A program made the translations under genes and the position numbers. Below, piece after piece: positions 8,352-14,688 of a stretch of DNA of 33,306 nt (within the stretch, counting starts at the first letter, position 1; each line of letters starts with the position of its first letter). The stretch spans positions 1-33,306 of the forward strand of contig CBFDCL010000016.1 in NCBI GenBank assembly GCA_965603295.1. The letters run 5' to 3'. Under the pieces are notes generated by a model. That model made no database searches and was not told where the DNA came from. It worked only from the letters and a program-made list of their open reading frames with translations. This DNA is from JAFGWO01 sp965603295 (GTDB lineage Bacteria > BMS3Abin14).

Positions 8352-9187
8352 TCCTCGCGCACCTTGAGCAGAAGATCCTCGAAAAGGCCCCTCAAGCGTG
8401 GAACCGCCGTGACCAGGAGGTCCCCTATTGCATATGCCCTTGCCACCTCCCGGTCGAAGGGGATCCTGGCCAGAATGGGAAGACCGCTGTCATGGCAGTA
8501 GCGCTGAACGTCATCCGTGCCTGAACCGTCACGGTTGATCAGGACCCCTGCGCCAATACCCTGACCGCGCACCATCTCCACGGCCAACCGGAGGTCGTGA
8601 AGGCCAAAGGGGGTCGGTTCCGTCACCAGGACCACATAGGACGCCCCGCGCACAGCTGCAACGGCGGGACACGACGTCCCCGGAGGAGCGTCAACAATGG
8701 TCAGGATACCTTCCGATTCCTCGGCTCGGACTCTGTCGATAACCGGAGTGCTGCGGGCTTCCCCGACGTTGGAGGTGCCGTCGGCAAAATGAACGCTGCC
8801 GACCTTCCCCCTGCGAAGGGTCCCCACATCCCGGGTCACTTCGCTAAGGGCGTTTTCGGGGCAAGACAGGACGCAGTTGCCGCAACTGTGACATAGTTCC
8901 TGAAAAAACGTCGGAACCCCGGTTAAAAGCGCCACCGCGTTAAATCGGCACGCTTCCCGGCAGCGGCCGCACCCGGTGCACTTTTCCCCATCCACGGTGG
9001 GAACCTGGACGGTGACGGTTTCCATCCCCGACCATTCCGGTTTTAAAAAGAGGTGAACGTTGGGAGCCTCCACGTCACAATCGAGCAGGGTCAAAGGCTC
9101 CTTGGAAACGACGGCCATATTCACGGAAACGGTGGTCTTGCCGGTGCCCCCTTTTCCCGAGGCGATAGCGACAACGGGTGTGATCAC
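8339..9187 (-). CDS. MinD-type ATPase with inserted 2x[4Fe-4S] ferredoxin domain (second copy)
   Basis: This is a paralogue of the next gene, with P-loop GKGGTGKTT (residues 11-19), LLDCDVEAPNVHLFL, and two CxxCxxCxxxC motifs (C70/73/76/80 and C99/102/105/109). VDAPPGTSCPAVAAV is the switch II region. The start codon shares ATGA with the stop of the NifX-like gene upstream, and the 3' end overlaps its paralogue by 13 bases. The pair probably forms a heterodimer, as MinD-type ATPases dimerise across the nucleotide. Divergence between the two copies indicates an old duplication rather than a recent one. Both keep every cluster ligand. Confidence 0.9.
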   Translation of the reverse strand: MITPVVAIASGKGGTGKTTVSVNMAVVSKEPLTLLDCDVEAPNVHLFLKPEWSGMETVTVQVPTVDGEKCTGCGRCREACRFNAVALLTGVPTFFQELCHSCGNCVLSCPENALSEVTRDVGTLRRGKVGSVHFADGTSNVGEARSTPVIDRVRAEESEGILTIVDAPPGTSCPAVAAVRGASYVVLVTEPTPFGLHDLRLAVEMVRGQGIGAGVLINRDGSGTDDVQRYCHDSGLPILARIPFDREVARAYAIGDLLVTAVPRLRGLFEDLLLKVREECGK

Positions 9188-9570
9188 GCACCCCCGCCGC
9201 AGGCCCGGGAACTGTCCATGGCAATTACTTCCTTGGCCAGGAAAGCCTTAACGGTCTCGTTAACACCCATGCCTTCGCTCTGGTAAACTTCAATCCCCGC
9301 CTGTTGAAACCCCACGAGAGGCCGCATTCCTATTCCGTGGACGATGAGGGCCTGGGCGTCATGCGACTGCAATAGCTGGACGGGTGACAGGCAGCTACCC
9401 CGCTGGTGAGGTGGATTGGGGACAATATGGACTGCTATAACACCCTCATCATCGAGATCCACCAAGGTAAAGCAGTCACACTGTCCGAAATGGCCGCTGC
9501 GCGCGGACTCGAGTCCACCCGGCCACATGGAAGGGATAGCCAGGCGTTGTTTCTTATTCTCTTTCGTCAT
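9184..9570 (-). CDS. NifX/ORP-like dinitrogenase Fe-Mo cofactor-family protein
   Basis: The protein begins KQRLAIPSMWPGGLESARSG and continues with HFGQCDCFTLVDLDDEG, which is the strand-turn pattern of the NifX/NafY/ORP domain (RLAIP...S.HFG...F.LVD). HGIGMRPLVGFQQAGIEVY matches the conserved GIG-x-R-x-L-x-x-F-x-x-x-GI core. The C-terminus ends in CGGG, a cysteine-bearing tail seen in MrpORP-type domains. The domain binds Fe-, Mo- or Cu-sulfur clusters in known relatives. It is followed at an ATGA overlap by the MinD-ferredoxin pair. I suggest it is the unfused equivalent of the NifX-like half of MrpORP, which is inference from context. Confidence 0.85.
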   Translation of the reverse strand: MTKENKKQRLAIPSMWPGGLESARSGHFGQCDCFTLVDLDDEGVIAVHIVPNPPHQRGSCLSPVQLLQSHDAQALIVHGIGMRPLVGFQQAGIEVYQSEGMGVNETVKAFLAKEVIAMDSSRACGGGA

Positions 9571-9624
9571 GCTTTTCTCCTCTCAAAGTTTCTGAAAATC
9601 CGGTTTCCGTTAGGAAGCCGCGGA

Positions 9625-9993
9625 TCAGCCCCATTTCGAGCTTTTTCGAACATCCATTGATTCGGCGGGTTTGAACGCACCCGCCCTGAAGCGATCGACG
9701 GTTTCCTGAACCGTTCCGGAAGCGCCAACACCCATGGACACACCCGCCGTGCTCAGCGCCTGAAACGCTTTGGGGCCTATGTGACCCGAAAGGAGCCAAT
9801 CGACTCCCCGTTCGACGATTTCCTGGGAAGACTGAACCCCGGCACCCTGGACAGCTTCCATGTTGGCCAGATTGTCAATGGATTCAAAATCCCCTGTCTC
9901 AAGATCCACAATGAGAAGGTACCGTGCCCTCCCGAACCTTTCGTCCACTGGGCTGTCCATCTCCGCACCTGTCGATGTAATAGCGATCTTCAT
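9625..9993 (-). CDS. ORP/NifX-like (MTH1175-type) metallocluster protein
   Basis: The 122-residue product starts at the ATG at 9993 behind GAGGAA. A longer frame to 10089 has no ribosome site. MKIAITSTGAEMDSPVDERF followed by GRARYLLIVDLETGDFESI is the classic N-terminus of MTH1175-like proteins, and DWLLSGHIGPKAFQALSTAG is the conserved core. Length and single-domain structure match the Desulfovibrio orange protein, which holds a mixed Mo-Cu sulfide cluster non-covalently. No cysteine is present, as expected for non-covalent binding. It is the likely ORP of this operon. Metal content is not predictable from sequence. Confidence 0.85.
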   Translation of the reverse strand: MKIAITSTGAEMDSPVDERFGRARYLLIVDLETGDFESIDNLANMEAVQGAGVQSSQEIVERGVDWLLSGHIGPKAFQALSTAGVSMGVGASGTVQETVDRFRAGAFKPAESMDVRKSSKWG

Positions 9994-10116
9994 GCAAAAT
10001 TCCTCACTTTCTCTTCCTGTTGGCCACGCCAGCCGGTTTTCCCGTCGGCCCGCGTGGATTCGACAGCTACCTGGTCGTGGAAAGCACATCAGCGACGCGG
10101 CAGCTTTACGCCCCTG

Positions 10117-10314
10117 TTATTTCCTCGTCATCGGGGTCCCACACTTGGGGCACACCATCTCACTGCAGGGGACCCCTCTCCGGTGGGGAAGGGAACGGCC
10201 GCAGGTCGGACATGCGCACGAACCGGATGGTCCGGCACCCGGGCGTGTCTGCCCACCTCTTCCTGCCCCCTTTCCTCTTTCGGGATAAGGTCCTGTTCCG
10301 TCACGCGATGGCAT
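10117..10314 (-). CDS. Small double-CxxC zinc-ribbon protein
   Basis: This 65-residue protein has a textbook AAGGAGG seven bases before the ATG at 10314. A nearby ATG at 10319 in another frame is too close to the ribosome site. CACPTCGRSLPHRRGVPC and CPKCGTPM give two knuckles of a zinc ribbon or rubredoxin-like fold. The N-terminus (MPSRDGTGP) resembles that of the DUF5320 protein encoded just upstream (MPFGDRTGP), which suggests a shared docking peptide or common origin. Small proteins of this kind accompany NifX-like genes in anaerobes, but no function has been assigned. It could be a metal or electron shuttle for the cluster. Confidence 0.75.
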   Translation of the reverse strand: MPSRDGTGPYPERGKGAGRGGQTRPGAGPSGSCACPTCGRSLPHRRGVPCSEMVCPKCGTPMTRK

Positions 10315-10443
10315 CTCATATCCTCCTTTTTTTCAAAAAAAAGTTCGTCATTTTTTCCATGCGACGATCCGGGACCAGGGGATGTTGAACCCCGAGGCCC
10401 TGAAGCCCGCCGGGCGTTTCATTCCCGGGTCCCGGTATTTCTG

Positions 10444-10815
10444 TTACTCCCTGTTTTTCTCCATCTCCTCGAGGCGGTTTTTCACTTCGGTCAAGGCCCG
10501 CTCCAGATCTTCGGCTTCCCTGCGAAGGAACAGGGCTTCATCCTCCTCGTTCACAGGAGCCGTGATCGGCTCGGAGGAGGGATATGGCCCGTTCCATCCT
10601 GCGCGCTGCCATCTGTTCAGCCCGGTTGCCCTGAACCAATTTCGATGGCCCCATCCACCGCCGCCGCCGCCAAATCCCGATCTTCCCCCGCCCCACTGCG
10701 AACCTCCTCCGGGTGCGGTGTACCGGCCGGGCTGCGCATATCCTGTGCAAAAACCCAACCTCCGGCCCGTCATGGGCCCCATTCCTCTCGGTCCTGTCCT
10801 GTCTCCAAACGGCAT
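10444..10815 (-). CDS. DUF5320 family protein
   Basis: The start is taken at the ATG at 10815, eight bases behind GGAGGTG. ATGs at 10830 and 10866 are upstream alternatives. MPFGDRTGPRGMGPMTGR is the hallmark N-terminus of DUF5320, followed by FCTGYAQPG, a glycine-rich stretch (GGGRSGFGGGGGGWG) and a C-terminal coiled coil rich in Glu, Leu and Arg (about residues 85-120). DUF5320 genes usually sit next to NifX-like and MinD-ferredoxin genes, as here. The ribosome site lies inside or next to the end of the upstream gene (stop at 10821), so the two are tightly coupled. The function is unknown; a scaffold or chaperone role is speculation. Confidence 0.8.
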   Translation of the reverse strand: MPFGDRTGPRGMGPMTGRRLGFCTGYAQPGRYTAPGGGSQWGGGRSGFGGGGGGWGHRNWFRATGLNRWQRAGWNGPYPSSEPITAPVNEEDEALFLRREAEDLERALTEVKNRLEEMEKNRE

Positions 10816-10820
10816 TTCTG

Positions 10821-11234
10821 TCACCTCCATCCTGGTCCCGCGCCTCTCCCCCGGCAGGCCCCCCATCCGCGTGGCCCTCTTCCCCGGGGCCCCTGCATCC
10901 TGGGGCAGCCGGGCATGGTCAAACGGGGATCGGGAAGCCTGTTGGCAAGAAAAGCGTTGAGGACTTCCTGAATTTCGCCCGATATCCAGGGGAAAACCCG
11001 GATACCTTTCCGCGCGACATCCTCCGCAAGCTCACCAGAGATGCCGCCGCACAAAAGAGCATCGATCTTCAACGCTTCCAGTCGGTCAGCCCGATTCTGG
11101 ACTTGGGGAACCGACCAGTCCACCATGAACCGTTCGGACGGACCATCCGTTGAAACCTCCACAACAATGAGCCGCCGGCAGAAATCGAACACCGGCGATA
11201 CGCGACCGTTGAATTCGGGGATGGCCAGTCTCAT
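10821..11234 (-). CDS. NifX/ORP-like protein with Gly-Arg-rich tail (first gene of operon)
   Basis: MRLAIPEFNGRVSPVFDFCR is the characteristic opening of NifX-like domains, and LEALKIDALLCGGISGELAE is the core. After about residue 110 the protein becomes a Gly/Arg/Pro-rich tail (GPRGRGPRGWG and so on), which is unusual for the family and echoes the glycine-rich DUF5320 protein downstream. C19, C62 and C109 are candidate ligands. The ATG at 11234 is well supported by homology, but the predicted -24/-12 promoter starts transcription about one base earlier. Either the mRNA is practically leaderless or the real promoter is elsewhere. This gene heads a nine-gene co-directional run down to 5524. 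Confidence 0.8.
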   Translation of the reverse strand: MRLAIPEFNGRVSPVFDFCRRLIVVEVSTDGPSERFMVDWSVPQVQNRADRLEALKIDALLCGGISGELAEDVARKGIRVFPWISGEIQEVLNAFLANRLPDPRLTMPGCPRMQGPRGRGPRGWGACRGRGAGPGWR

Positions 11235-11245
11235 ACTCCCTTAAG

Positions 11246-11261
11246 AGCAAGAAACCTGCCA
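11246..11261 (-). promoter_or_regulatory. Sigma-54 (-24/-12) promoter of the ORP-like operon
   Basis: On the minus strand the sequence TGGCAGG-TTTC-TTGCT matches the TGGCACG-N4-TTGCW consensus at all but one position, with exact GG-to-GC spacing. The predicted start point is about 11235, at the first gene. An IHF-like site and two enhancer-like palindromes lie upstream at appropriate distances, and a sigma-54 activator gene is adjacent. Confidence 0.75.
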
Positions 11262-11289
11262 GACCGGACCAGCTAAGGAAATAACATCT

Positions 11290-11302
11290 TAACTACTTGA
11301 TT
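11290..11302 (-). promoter_or_regulatory. Candidate IHF binding site
   Basis: The minus strand reads AATCAAGTAGTTA, an exact match to the IHF consensus WATCAANNNNTTR, within an AT-rich tract. It is centred about 61 bases upstream of the predicted sigma-54 start, between the enhancer palindromes and the promoter, where IHF usually bends DNA at such promoters. Confidence 0.6.
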
Positions 11303-11357
11303 TAAATAACTATTTTTCCAACAAAGGTAACGGAGAGGATGAGACAATCCCCCGCCT

Positions 11358-11375
11358 TTCGGTGCTATTTGCACC
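11358..11375. promoter_or_regulatory. Activator operator A (enhancer-like palindrome)
   Basis: TTCGGTGCTATTTGCACC contains GGTGC-TATTT-GCACC, an inverted repeat. It is nearly the same as the 18-mer 33 bases further upstream and similar to the one in front of the activator gene. Its centre is about 131 bases upstream of the predicted sigma-54 start, within normal enhancer range. Confidence 0.7.
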
Positions 11376-11390
11376 TATAATCAAAAAAAC

Positions 11391-11408
11391 TTCGGTGCAA
11401 TTTGCATC
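11391..11408. promoter_or_regulatory. Activator operator B (enhancer-like palindrome)
   Basis: TTCGGTGCAATTTGCATC differs from operator A at two of 18 positions. The centre-to-centre distance of 33 bases is about three helical turns, so both sites face the same side of the DNA. The site overlaps the stop codon of the activator gene. Confidence 0.7.
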
Positions 11409-12789
11409 ACATTGTGCCGTCTGTCGGAGGCTCGATCCCCAGGCGTTTACACTTGCGCCATATCGTGGTCTTGTTGATTCCCAGTTCCCTCGCGGCCGCC
11501 GAGCGGTTCCATCCGTGCCTGACCAGGGTATCGTGTATTGCCTGGGCCTCGATGTCGGCGAGGGTGTTCCTCGCCGGGAACGAAGGGAGGGAGGATCCGG
11601 CTTCATCCCCGCAGGAAAAGGTGTCCGGAAGATGCCAGCACTGAATGGGACCGTTCGTGCACAGAATGAATGCGTGCTCAATGACGTTTTCCAGCTCGCG
11701 GATATTACCCGGCCACCCATAGCGGAAGAACTCCTCGAGAACCGGTCGGGCGACTCCAGTGATGCTGCGGTTCCTGACCAGGTTCATCCGGGCCACGATG
11801 TGGTTCACCAACAGAGGGATATCCTCTTTCCGATCCCTCAGGGGTGGAAGGGTGAGCCTGATGACGTTGATGCGGTAGAAAAGGTCCGGGCGAAACCTTC
11901 CCTCTCGAACCTCCGTAGCGAGATCGCGATTGGTAGCGGCAATGATCCGCACATCCGAATCAACGCTCCGGTTGGATCCCAGGGGTTCGAACTTCTTTTC
12001 CTGGAGAACCCTTAACAGGCGAACCTGGAGAGCCGGCGAAACATCCCCGATCTCATCCAGAAACAAGGTGCCCTTCCGCGCCATGGCAAACTTGCCCGGC
12101 TTGTCCCGTTTGGCGTCGGTAAAGGCCCCGGCAACATACCCGAAGAGCTCGGATTCAAGAAGGGTATCCGGGATGGCGCCGCAGTTAATGGCAACCATGG
12201 GGCCTTCTTTCCGGGGGCTTAGATCGTGGATAGCCCTGGCGAGCAGTTCCTTCCCCGTTCCGCTCTCCCCTTCAATAAGCACCGTACTGCCGCTCTCGGC
12301 AATATCCGGAAGAATACCGAAAATCTCCCGCATCCGACTGTTTCGGGATACCATGTCGGCCAGCCGGTGCCGTCCCTCCACTTCCTGGCGGAGGGCTTCC
12401 ACCACCGACAGATCCCGGAACGTTTCAACCCCGCCGATAATGCGTTCATCCGCGTCCCGGAGCAGTGCAGTGCTCACGCTGATGGGGATCCTCGCACCCT
12501 CAGCGTTGAGAATGGAAATGGATCGGTTGATCACCGGTTTACCCGTCATGGTGGTGTGTTTCAGGGCACAGTCGGCCTCGCAGATGTCGGCCTTGAACAC
12601 TTCACAGCAGGGCTTTCCAAGGGCCTCCTCACGGGAAACACCTGTTATTTCCTCGGCGGTGCGGTTAAAGGAGGTGATGATAAAATCCTCGTCAACGGTG
12701 AAAACGCCGTCAGCAATAGAATCGAGGATAACGGAAGTCTCTTCGGATGTGAGTTTCTGATCATGTTCTTTTTTCATGGGCGTATTCAT
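11407..12789 (-). CDS. Sigma-54-dependent transcriptional activator (PAS, AAA+, Fis-type HTH)
   Basis: The start at 12789 follows GGGGA by seven bases. The frame remains open to 12900 without a better site. A PAS domain (about residues 15-125) carries a cysteine cluster, C61, C62, C70 and C74, that could hold an Fe-S cluster or sense redox or metal. The AAA+ domain has Walker A GESGTGKE (174-181), the sigma-54 contact loop written GAFTDA (221-226) and Walker B GTLFLDEIGD (240-249). The C-terminal Fis-type helix-turn-helix is GWNRSAAARELGINKTTIW. Palindromes of one type lie upstream of this gene and of the ORP-like operon, so it probably controls both. It is comparable to DVU2106 of D. vulgaris. 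Confidence 0.92.
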   Translation of the reverse strand: MNTPMKKEHDQKLTSEETSVILDSIADGVFTVDEDFIITSFNRTAEEITGVSREEALGKPCCEVFKADICEADCALKHTTMTGKPVINRSISILNAEGARIPISVSTALLRDADERIIGGVETFRDLSVVEALRQEVEGRHRLADMVSRNSRMREIFGILPDIAESGSTVLIEGESGTGKELLARAIHDLSPRKEGPMVAINCGAIPDTLLESELFGYVAGAFTDAKRDKPGKFAMARKGTLFLDEIGDVSPALQVRLLRVLQEKKFEPLGSNRSVDSDVRIIAATNRDLATEVREGRFRPDLFYRINVIRLTLPPLRDRKEDIPLLVNHIVARMNLVRNRSITGVARPVLEEFFRYGWPGNIRELENVIEHAFILCTNGPIQCWHLPDTFSCGDEAGSSLPSFPARNTLADIEAQAIHDTLVRHGWNRSAAARELGINKTTIWRKCKRLGIEPPTDGTM

Positions 12790-12811
12790 CGGTTTTCCCC
12801 AAGATAAGGCA

Positions 12812-12829
12812 AACGGTGCAAAATGCAAC
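12812..12829. promoter_or_regulatory. Activator operator C (autoregulatory site)
   Basis: AACGGTGCAAAATGCAAC matches operators A and B in the core CGGTGC-N3-ATGCA / TTGCA. It lies 23-40 bases upstream of the activator start codon, a position suited to autorepression. It also lies in the 158-base divergent gap with the MoaE-like gene. Confidence 0.6.
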
Positions 12830-12947
12830 CCTTTAATGGGGTCTGCTCCCCTCATTTCAGGCCCATAGCCCCCCCGGCCATCCTCATGGTAGGATTGCAT
12901 ATGGACAGAAGACTGCTCATCGACAATGGAATCGTGAGGTGCGGAAC

Positions 12948-13337
12948 ATGAACGCGAAAATCTGGGAGGGGAAGATCCCTCTTCACGAAATACTCGAGTC
13001 CTATTATCGAAACGAGGATTCGTCCACGGGAACCGTCGTGATCCACGCCGGCAGGGTCAAACTTCCGGGCAAGGTGAAGCCTGACATGACCCACGTGGTC
13101 CTCGAACCGATGGTGGACGATCCCGCGGATGGACTCCGGAGAATCGGCAACCAGGCGGAGAACCGGTTCCCCGTTAACCGGGTTCAGATCCATCACCGCC
13201 TCGGAAAAGCCCGGCCTGGGGAGAATCTCCTGGTGGTGATGGTCTCGACAGGTAAACGCGGTCCCGCCTTTGACGCATGCCGCTGGGTTGTAGATGAGAT
13301 CAAAAAGGAAGAGATCATCAGACTAATTGAGGATTGA
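12948..13337 (+). CDS. MoaE-like molybdopterin synthase large subunit homologue, short form
   Basis: NRFPVNRVQIHHRLGKARPG and ENLLVVMVSTGKRGPAFDAC followed by RWVVDEIKK align well by eye with the central and C-terminal part of MoaE (RWPLGRVTVIHRIGELWPG...). The protein has 129 residues against about 150 in typical MoaE. It stops after DEIKKEEIIRLIED, so it lacks the terminal PFWK lysine of the MoaE active site. The ATG at 12948 is preferred to a GTG at 12939 because GAGGT lies eight bases ahead. It is divergent from the sigma-54 activator, which links it to the operon and to molybdenum. It may be a degenerate MoaE or a cofactor-binding relative. Confidence 0.7.
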   Translation: MNAKIWEGKIPLHEILESYYRNEDSSTGTVVIHAGRVKLPGKVKPDMTHVVLEPMVDDPADGLRRIGNQAENRFPVNRVQIHHRLGKARPGENLLVVMVSTGKRGPAFDACRWVVDEIKKEEIIRLIED

Positions 13338-13540
13338 GGATTGAGAAAAATGTTTGCGGTTTGAAGTTTGAGGTTTGAAGTTGCAGGGATGGAATCACGT
13401 TCAACGTTTAACGTGGTTTCCCTGGACCCTGGGCTATTCTTTCAGTCACCAGTCACAAATTACTAATCACGAGTCACCCTTGTCTCTTTCTCCGCGTCCC
13501 CGTGTCTCCCCGTCTCCCCGTCGGTTATTCCTTCCCTTTC
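13326..13540. repeat. Composite intergenic low-complexity region
   Basis: The gap 13338-13767 begins with GATTGAGGATTGAG copies. It continues with TTTGAAGTTTGAGG words (about 13360-13380), an ACGTTCAACGTTTAACGTGG module (13397-13416), CAGTCACCAGTCAC (about 13442-13455) and pyrimidine-rich CCCCGTGTCTCCCC words (about 13497-13520). No ORF with a ribosome site lies in it. The same modules occur in several other gaps of the window. Confidence 0.7.
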
Positions 13541-13767
13541 CTTCCCTTCCCGGCCCCTGATGTGTTAAAAGGGTAAAAAGCCCTTGTTTGTAGAGCGGGC
13601 AAACGGCTCACGAAAGCGATCGTCCGGCAGGCCCCGTGCTGTTTTCTGCAGCCGTGACCGGGGTCCCCGTCGCCATTCGGAAACCGACTCTGATTCCCCT
13701 TTCAGCGATCCTGGGGCCGACGAAGAATTGTTAACTTGATCCCAACTTTCGGGAAAAGGATGGTGTA

Positions 13768-13944
13768 ATGGCAAGATCCCACTACAAAGCGGCAAAGCGC
13801 CAGAAAGAACTGGCCAAAAAGAAGAAACAAGAGGAAAAGCAGCAGCGCAAACAGGAAAAAAAGAACCTTCAGACGGAGGAAAACCAGGGGACGACCGCGG
13901 AAGAAAACCAGGAAAACCCCACCGAGACACCGGAGGAGGGTTAG
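13768..13944 (+). CDS. Small Lys/Glu/Gln-rich protein
   Basis: A 58-residue frame starts at the ATG at 13768, seven bases after AAGGA. The sequence begins MARSHYKAAKRQKELAKKKK, continues with KQEEKQQRKQEKK, and ends in an acidic tail rich in Glu, Asn and Thr. It is therefore a basic N-terminal helix followed by a disordered acidic end. Small lysine-rich proteins opening with MAKS..AAKRQKE-type residues are widespread and uncharacterised. RNA or ribosome binding is a reasonable guess. It lies ahead of the cold-shock gene leader and could share its transcript, although a separate promoter is visible for the latter. Confidence 0.7.
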   Translation: MARSHYKAAKRQKELAKKKKQEEKQQRKQEKKNLQTEENQGTTAEENQENPTETPEEG

Positions 13945-14077
13945 AGAATCCTCCGGCCTCCAGGGAGCCCCCGGGAAGAAGCCAGGGTTCCCCGCTACCG
14001 AATCGATCCAACGACCGGTTTTCCAAACCCCACCAGAAAGGCTCTCTTGAGCCGAACGGGGGTGCTGAAGTTTTTTC

Positions 14078-14106
14078 TTGCTTTTTTATTTTCAGGTGGA
14101 TATGTT
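14078..14106 (+). promoter_or_regulatory. Candidate promoter with long cold-shock leader
   Basis: TTGCTT at 14078-14083 and TATGTT at 14101-14106 have a 17-base spacer. The start point near 14113 would give a leader of about 170 bases before the cold-shock gene, similar in length to cspA-type leaders that fold as RNA thermosensors. I saw no exact cold-box sequence. This accounts for most of the 339-base gap 13945-14283. Confidence 0.4.
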
Positions 14107-14283
14107 TCGCCTCACCGTAGGGGATTGGCCCACGGTGGAACTGGTTTTACCAGATTGTTTTGTAGGTGCGGAAAAGCTTCGAGGAGAATCTTCAATGTCC
14201 TTGGCTGATTGTGCCAGGGGCTTTGTTTTTTGAACCCTTCATCAGCTGTTCCAAGGACTACAAAAGAAACAAGGAGGAAAAAC

Positions 14284-14484
14284 ATGGCAACAGGAACAGT
14301 GAAGTGGTTCAGTGATTCGAAGGGTTTTGGTTTTATCGAGCAGGCCGACGGTCCTGATGTGTTCGTTCATTTCTCGGCTATCCAGGGTGATGGGTTCAAA
14401 ACCCTGAACGAGGGCCAGAGCGTAACGTTCGAGGTCTCGGACGGTCCCAAGGGCCCCCAGGCCAGCAACGTCGAAGGTCTGTAA
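14284..14484 (+). CDS. Cold-shock protein (CspA family)
   Basis: The 66-residue protein MATGTVKWFSDSKGFGFIEQ carries the two RNA-binding motifs of the cold-shock domain, KGFGFIEQ (RNP1) and VFVHFSAI (RNP2). It ends with QASNVEGL, close to the usual QAxNVxxL. The ATG at 14284 follows AAGGAGG. Family members bind single-stranded RNA and DNA and melt secondary structure. The gene is monocistronic, with its own long leader and a strong terminator directly behind it. An upstream in-frame start at 14209 would lie in the leader and is not supported. Confidence 0.97.
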   Translation: MATGTVKWFSDSKGFGFIEQADGPDVFVHFSAIQGDGFKTLNEGQSVTFEVSDGPKGPQASNVEGL

Positions 14485-14505
14485 ACTCTTTCGGGAAAAA
14501 ACCAC

Positions 14506-14544
14506 AAAAACCCCGCCGGTGAATTCGCCGGCGGGGTTTTTTTT
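14506..14544. terminator. Strong intrinsic terminator of the cold-shock gene
   Basis: A 9-bp perfect GC-rich stem, CCCCGCCGG with CCGGCGGGG, has an 8-base loop and is followed by eight T residues. A residues on the other side allow activity in reverse for the convergent SnoaL-like gene. Confidence 0.92.
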
Positions 14545-14549
14545 AAAGG

Positions 14550-14685
14550 TCCACCGTTTAACGTGGTAATCAGTGACTGGTGAACAGTGAACATTATAAC
14601 CGGTCACAGCTCACTTATCACGGATTACTGATCTCTGATTACGGATCACAACCTCACACTTTCAAACTCTCAAACTTCAAACTCT
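14550..14685. repeat. Composite intergenic repeat with inverted TTTGAGAG words
   Basis: The segment contains CACCGTTTAACGTGG, then ATCAGTGACTGGTGAACAGT, ATCACGGATTACTGATCTCTG, ATTACGGATCAC and finally ACTTTCAAACTCTCAAACTTC, the reverse complement of the TTTGAGAG word. It fills the gap between the terminator and the SnoaL-like gene. Confidence 0.7.
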
Positions 14686-14688
14686 TTT

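Noticed and set aside
10400..10425. GCCCGCCGGGC hairpin as an internal terminator of the operon
   Set aside because: The loop is too small and no T-run follows on the minus strand.
9781..10971. 396-codon plus-strand frame opposite the NifX-like/DUF5320 genes
   Set aside because: Proline- and serine-rich low-complexity translation antisense to four supported genes; no start signal.
12111..12128. GAFTDA instead of GAFTGA in the sigma-54 activator as a loss of sigma-54 contact
   Set aside because: GAFTDA is, as far as I know, a recurring natural variant in this activator family, and a matching -24/-12 promoter is present; not evidence of inactivity.
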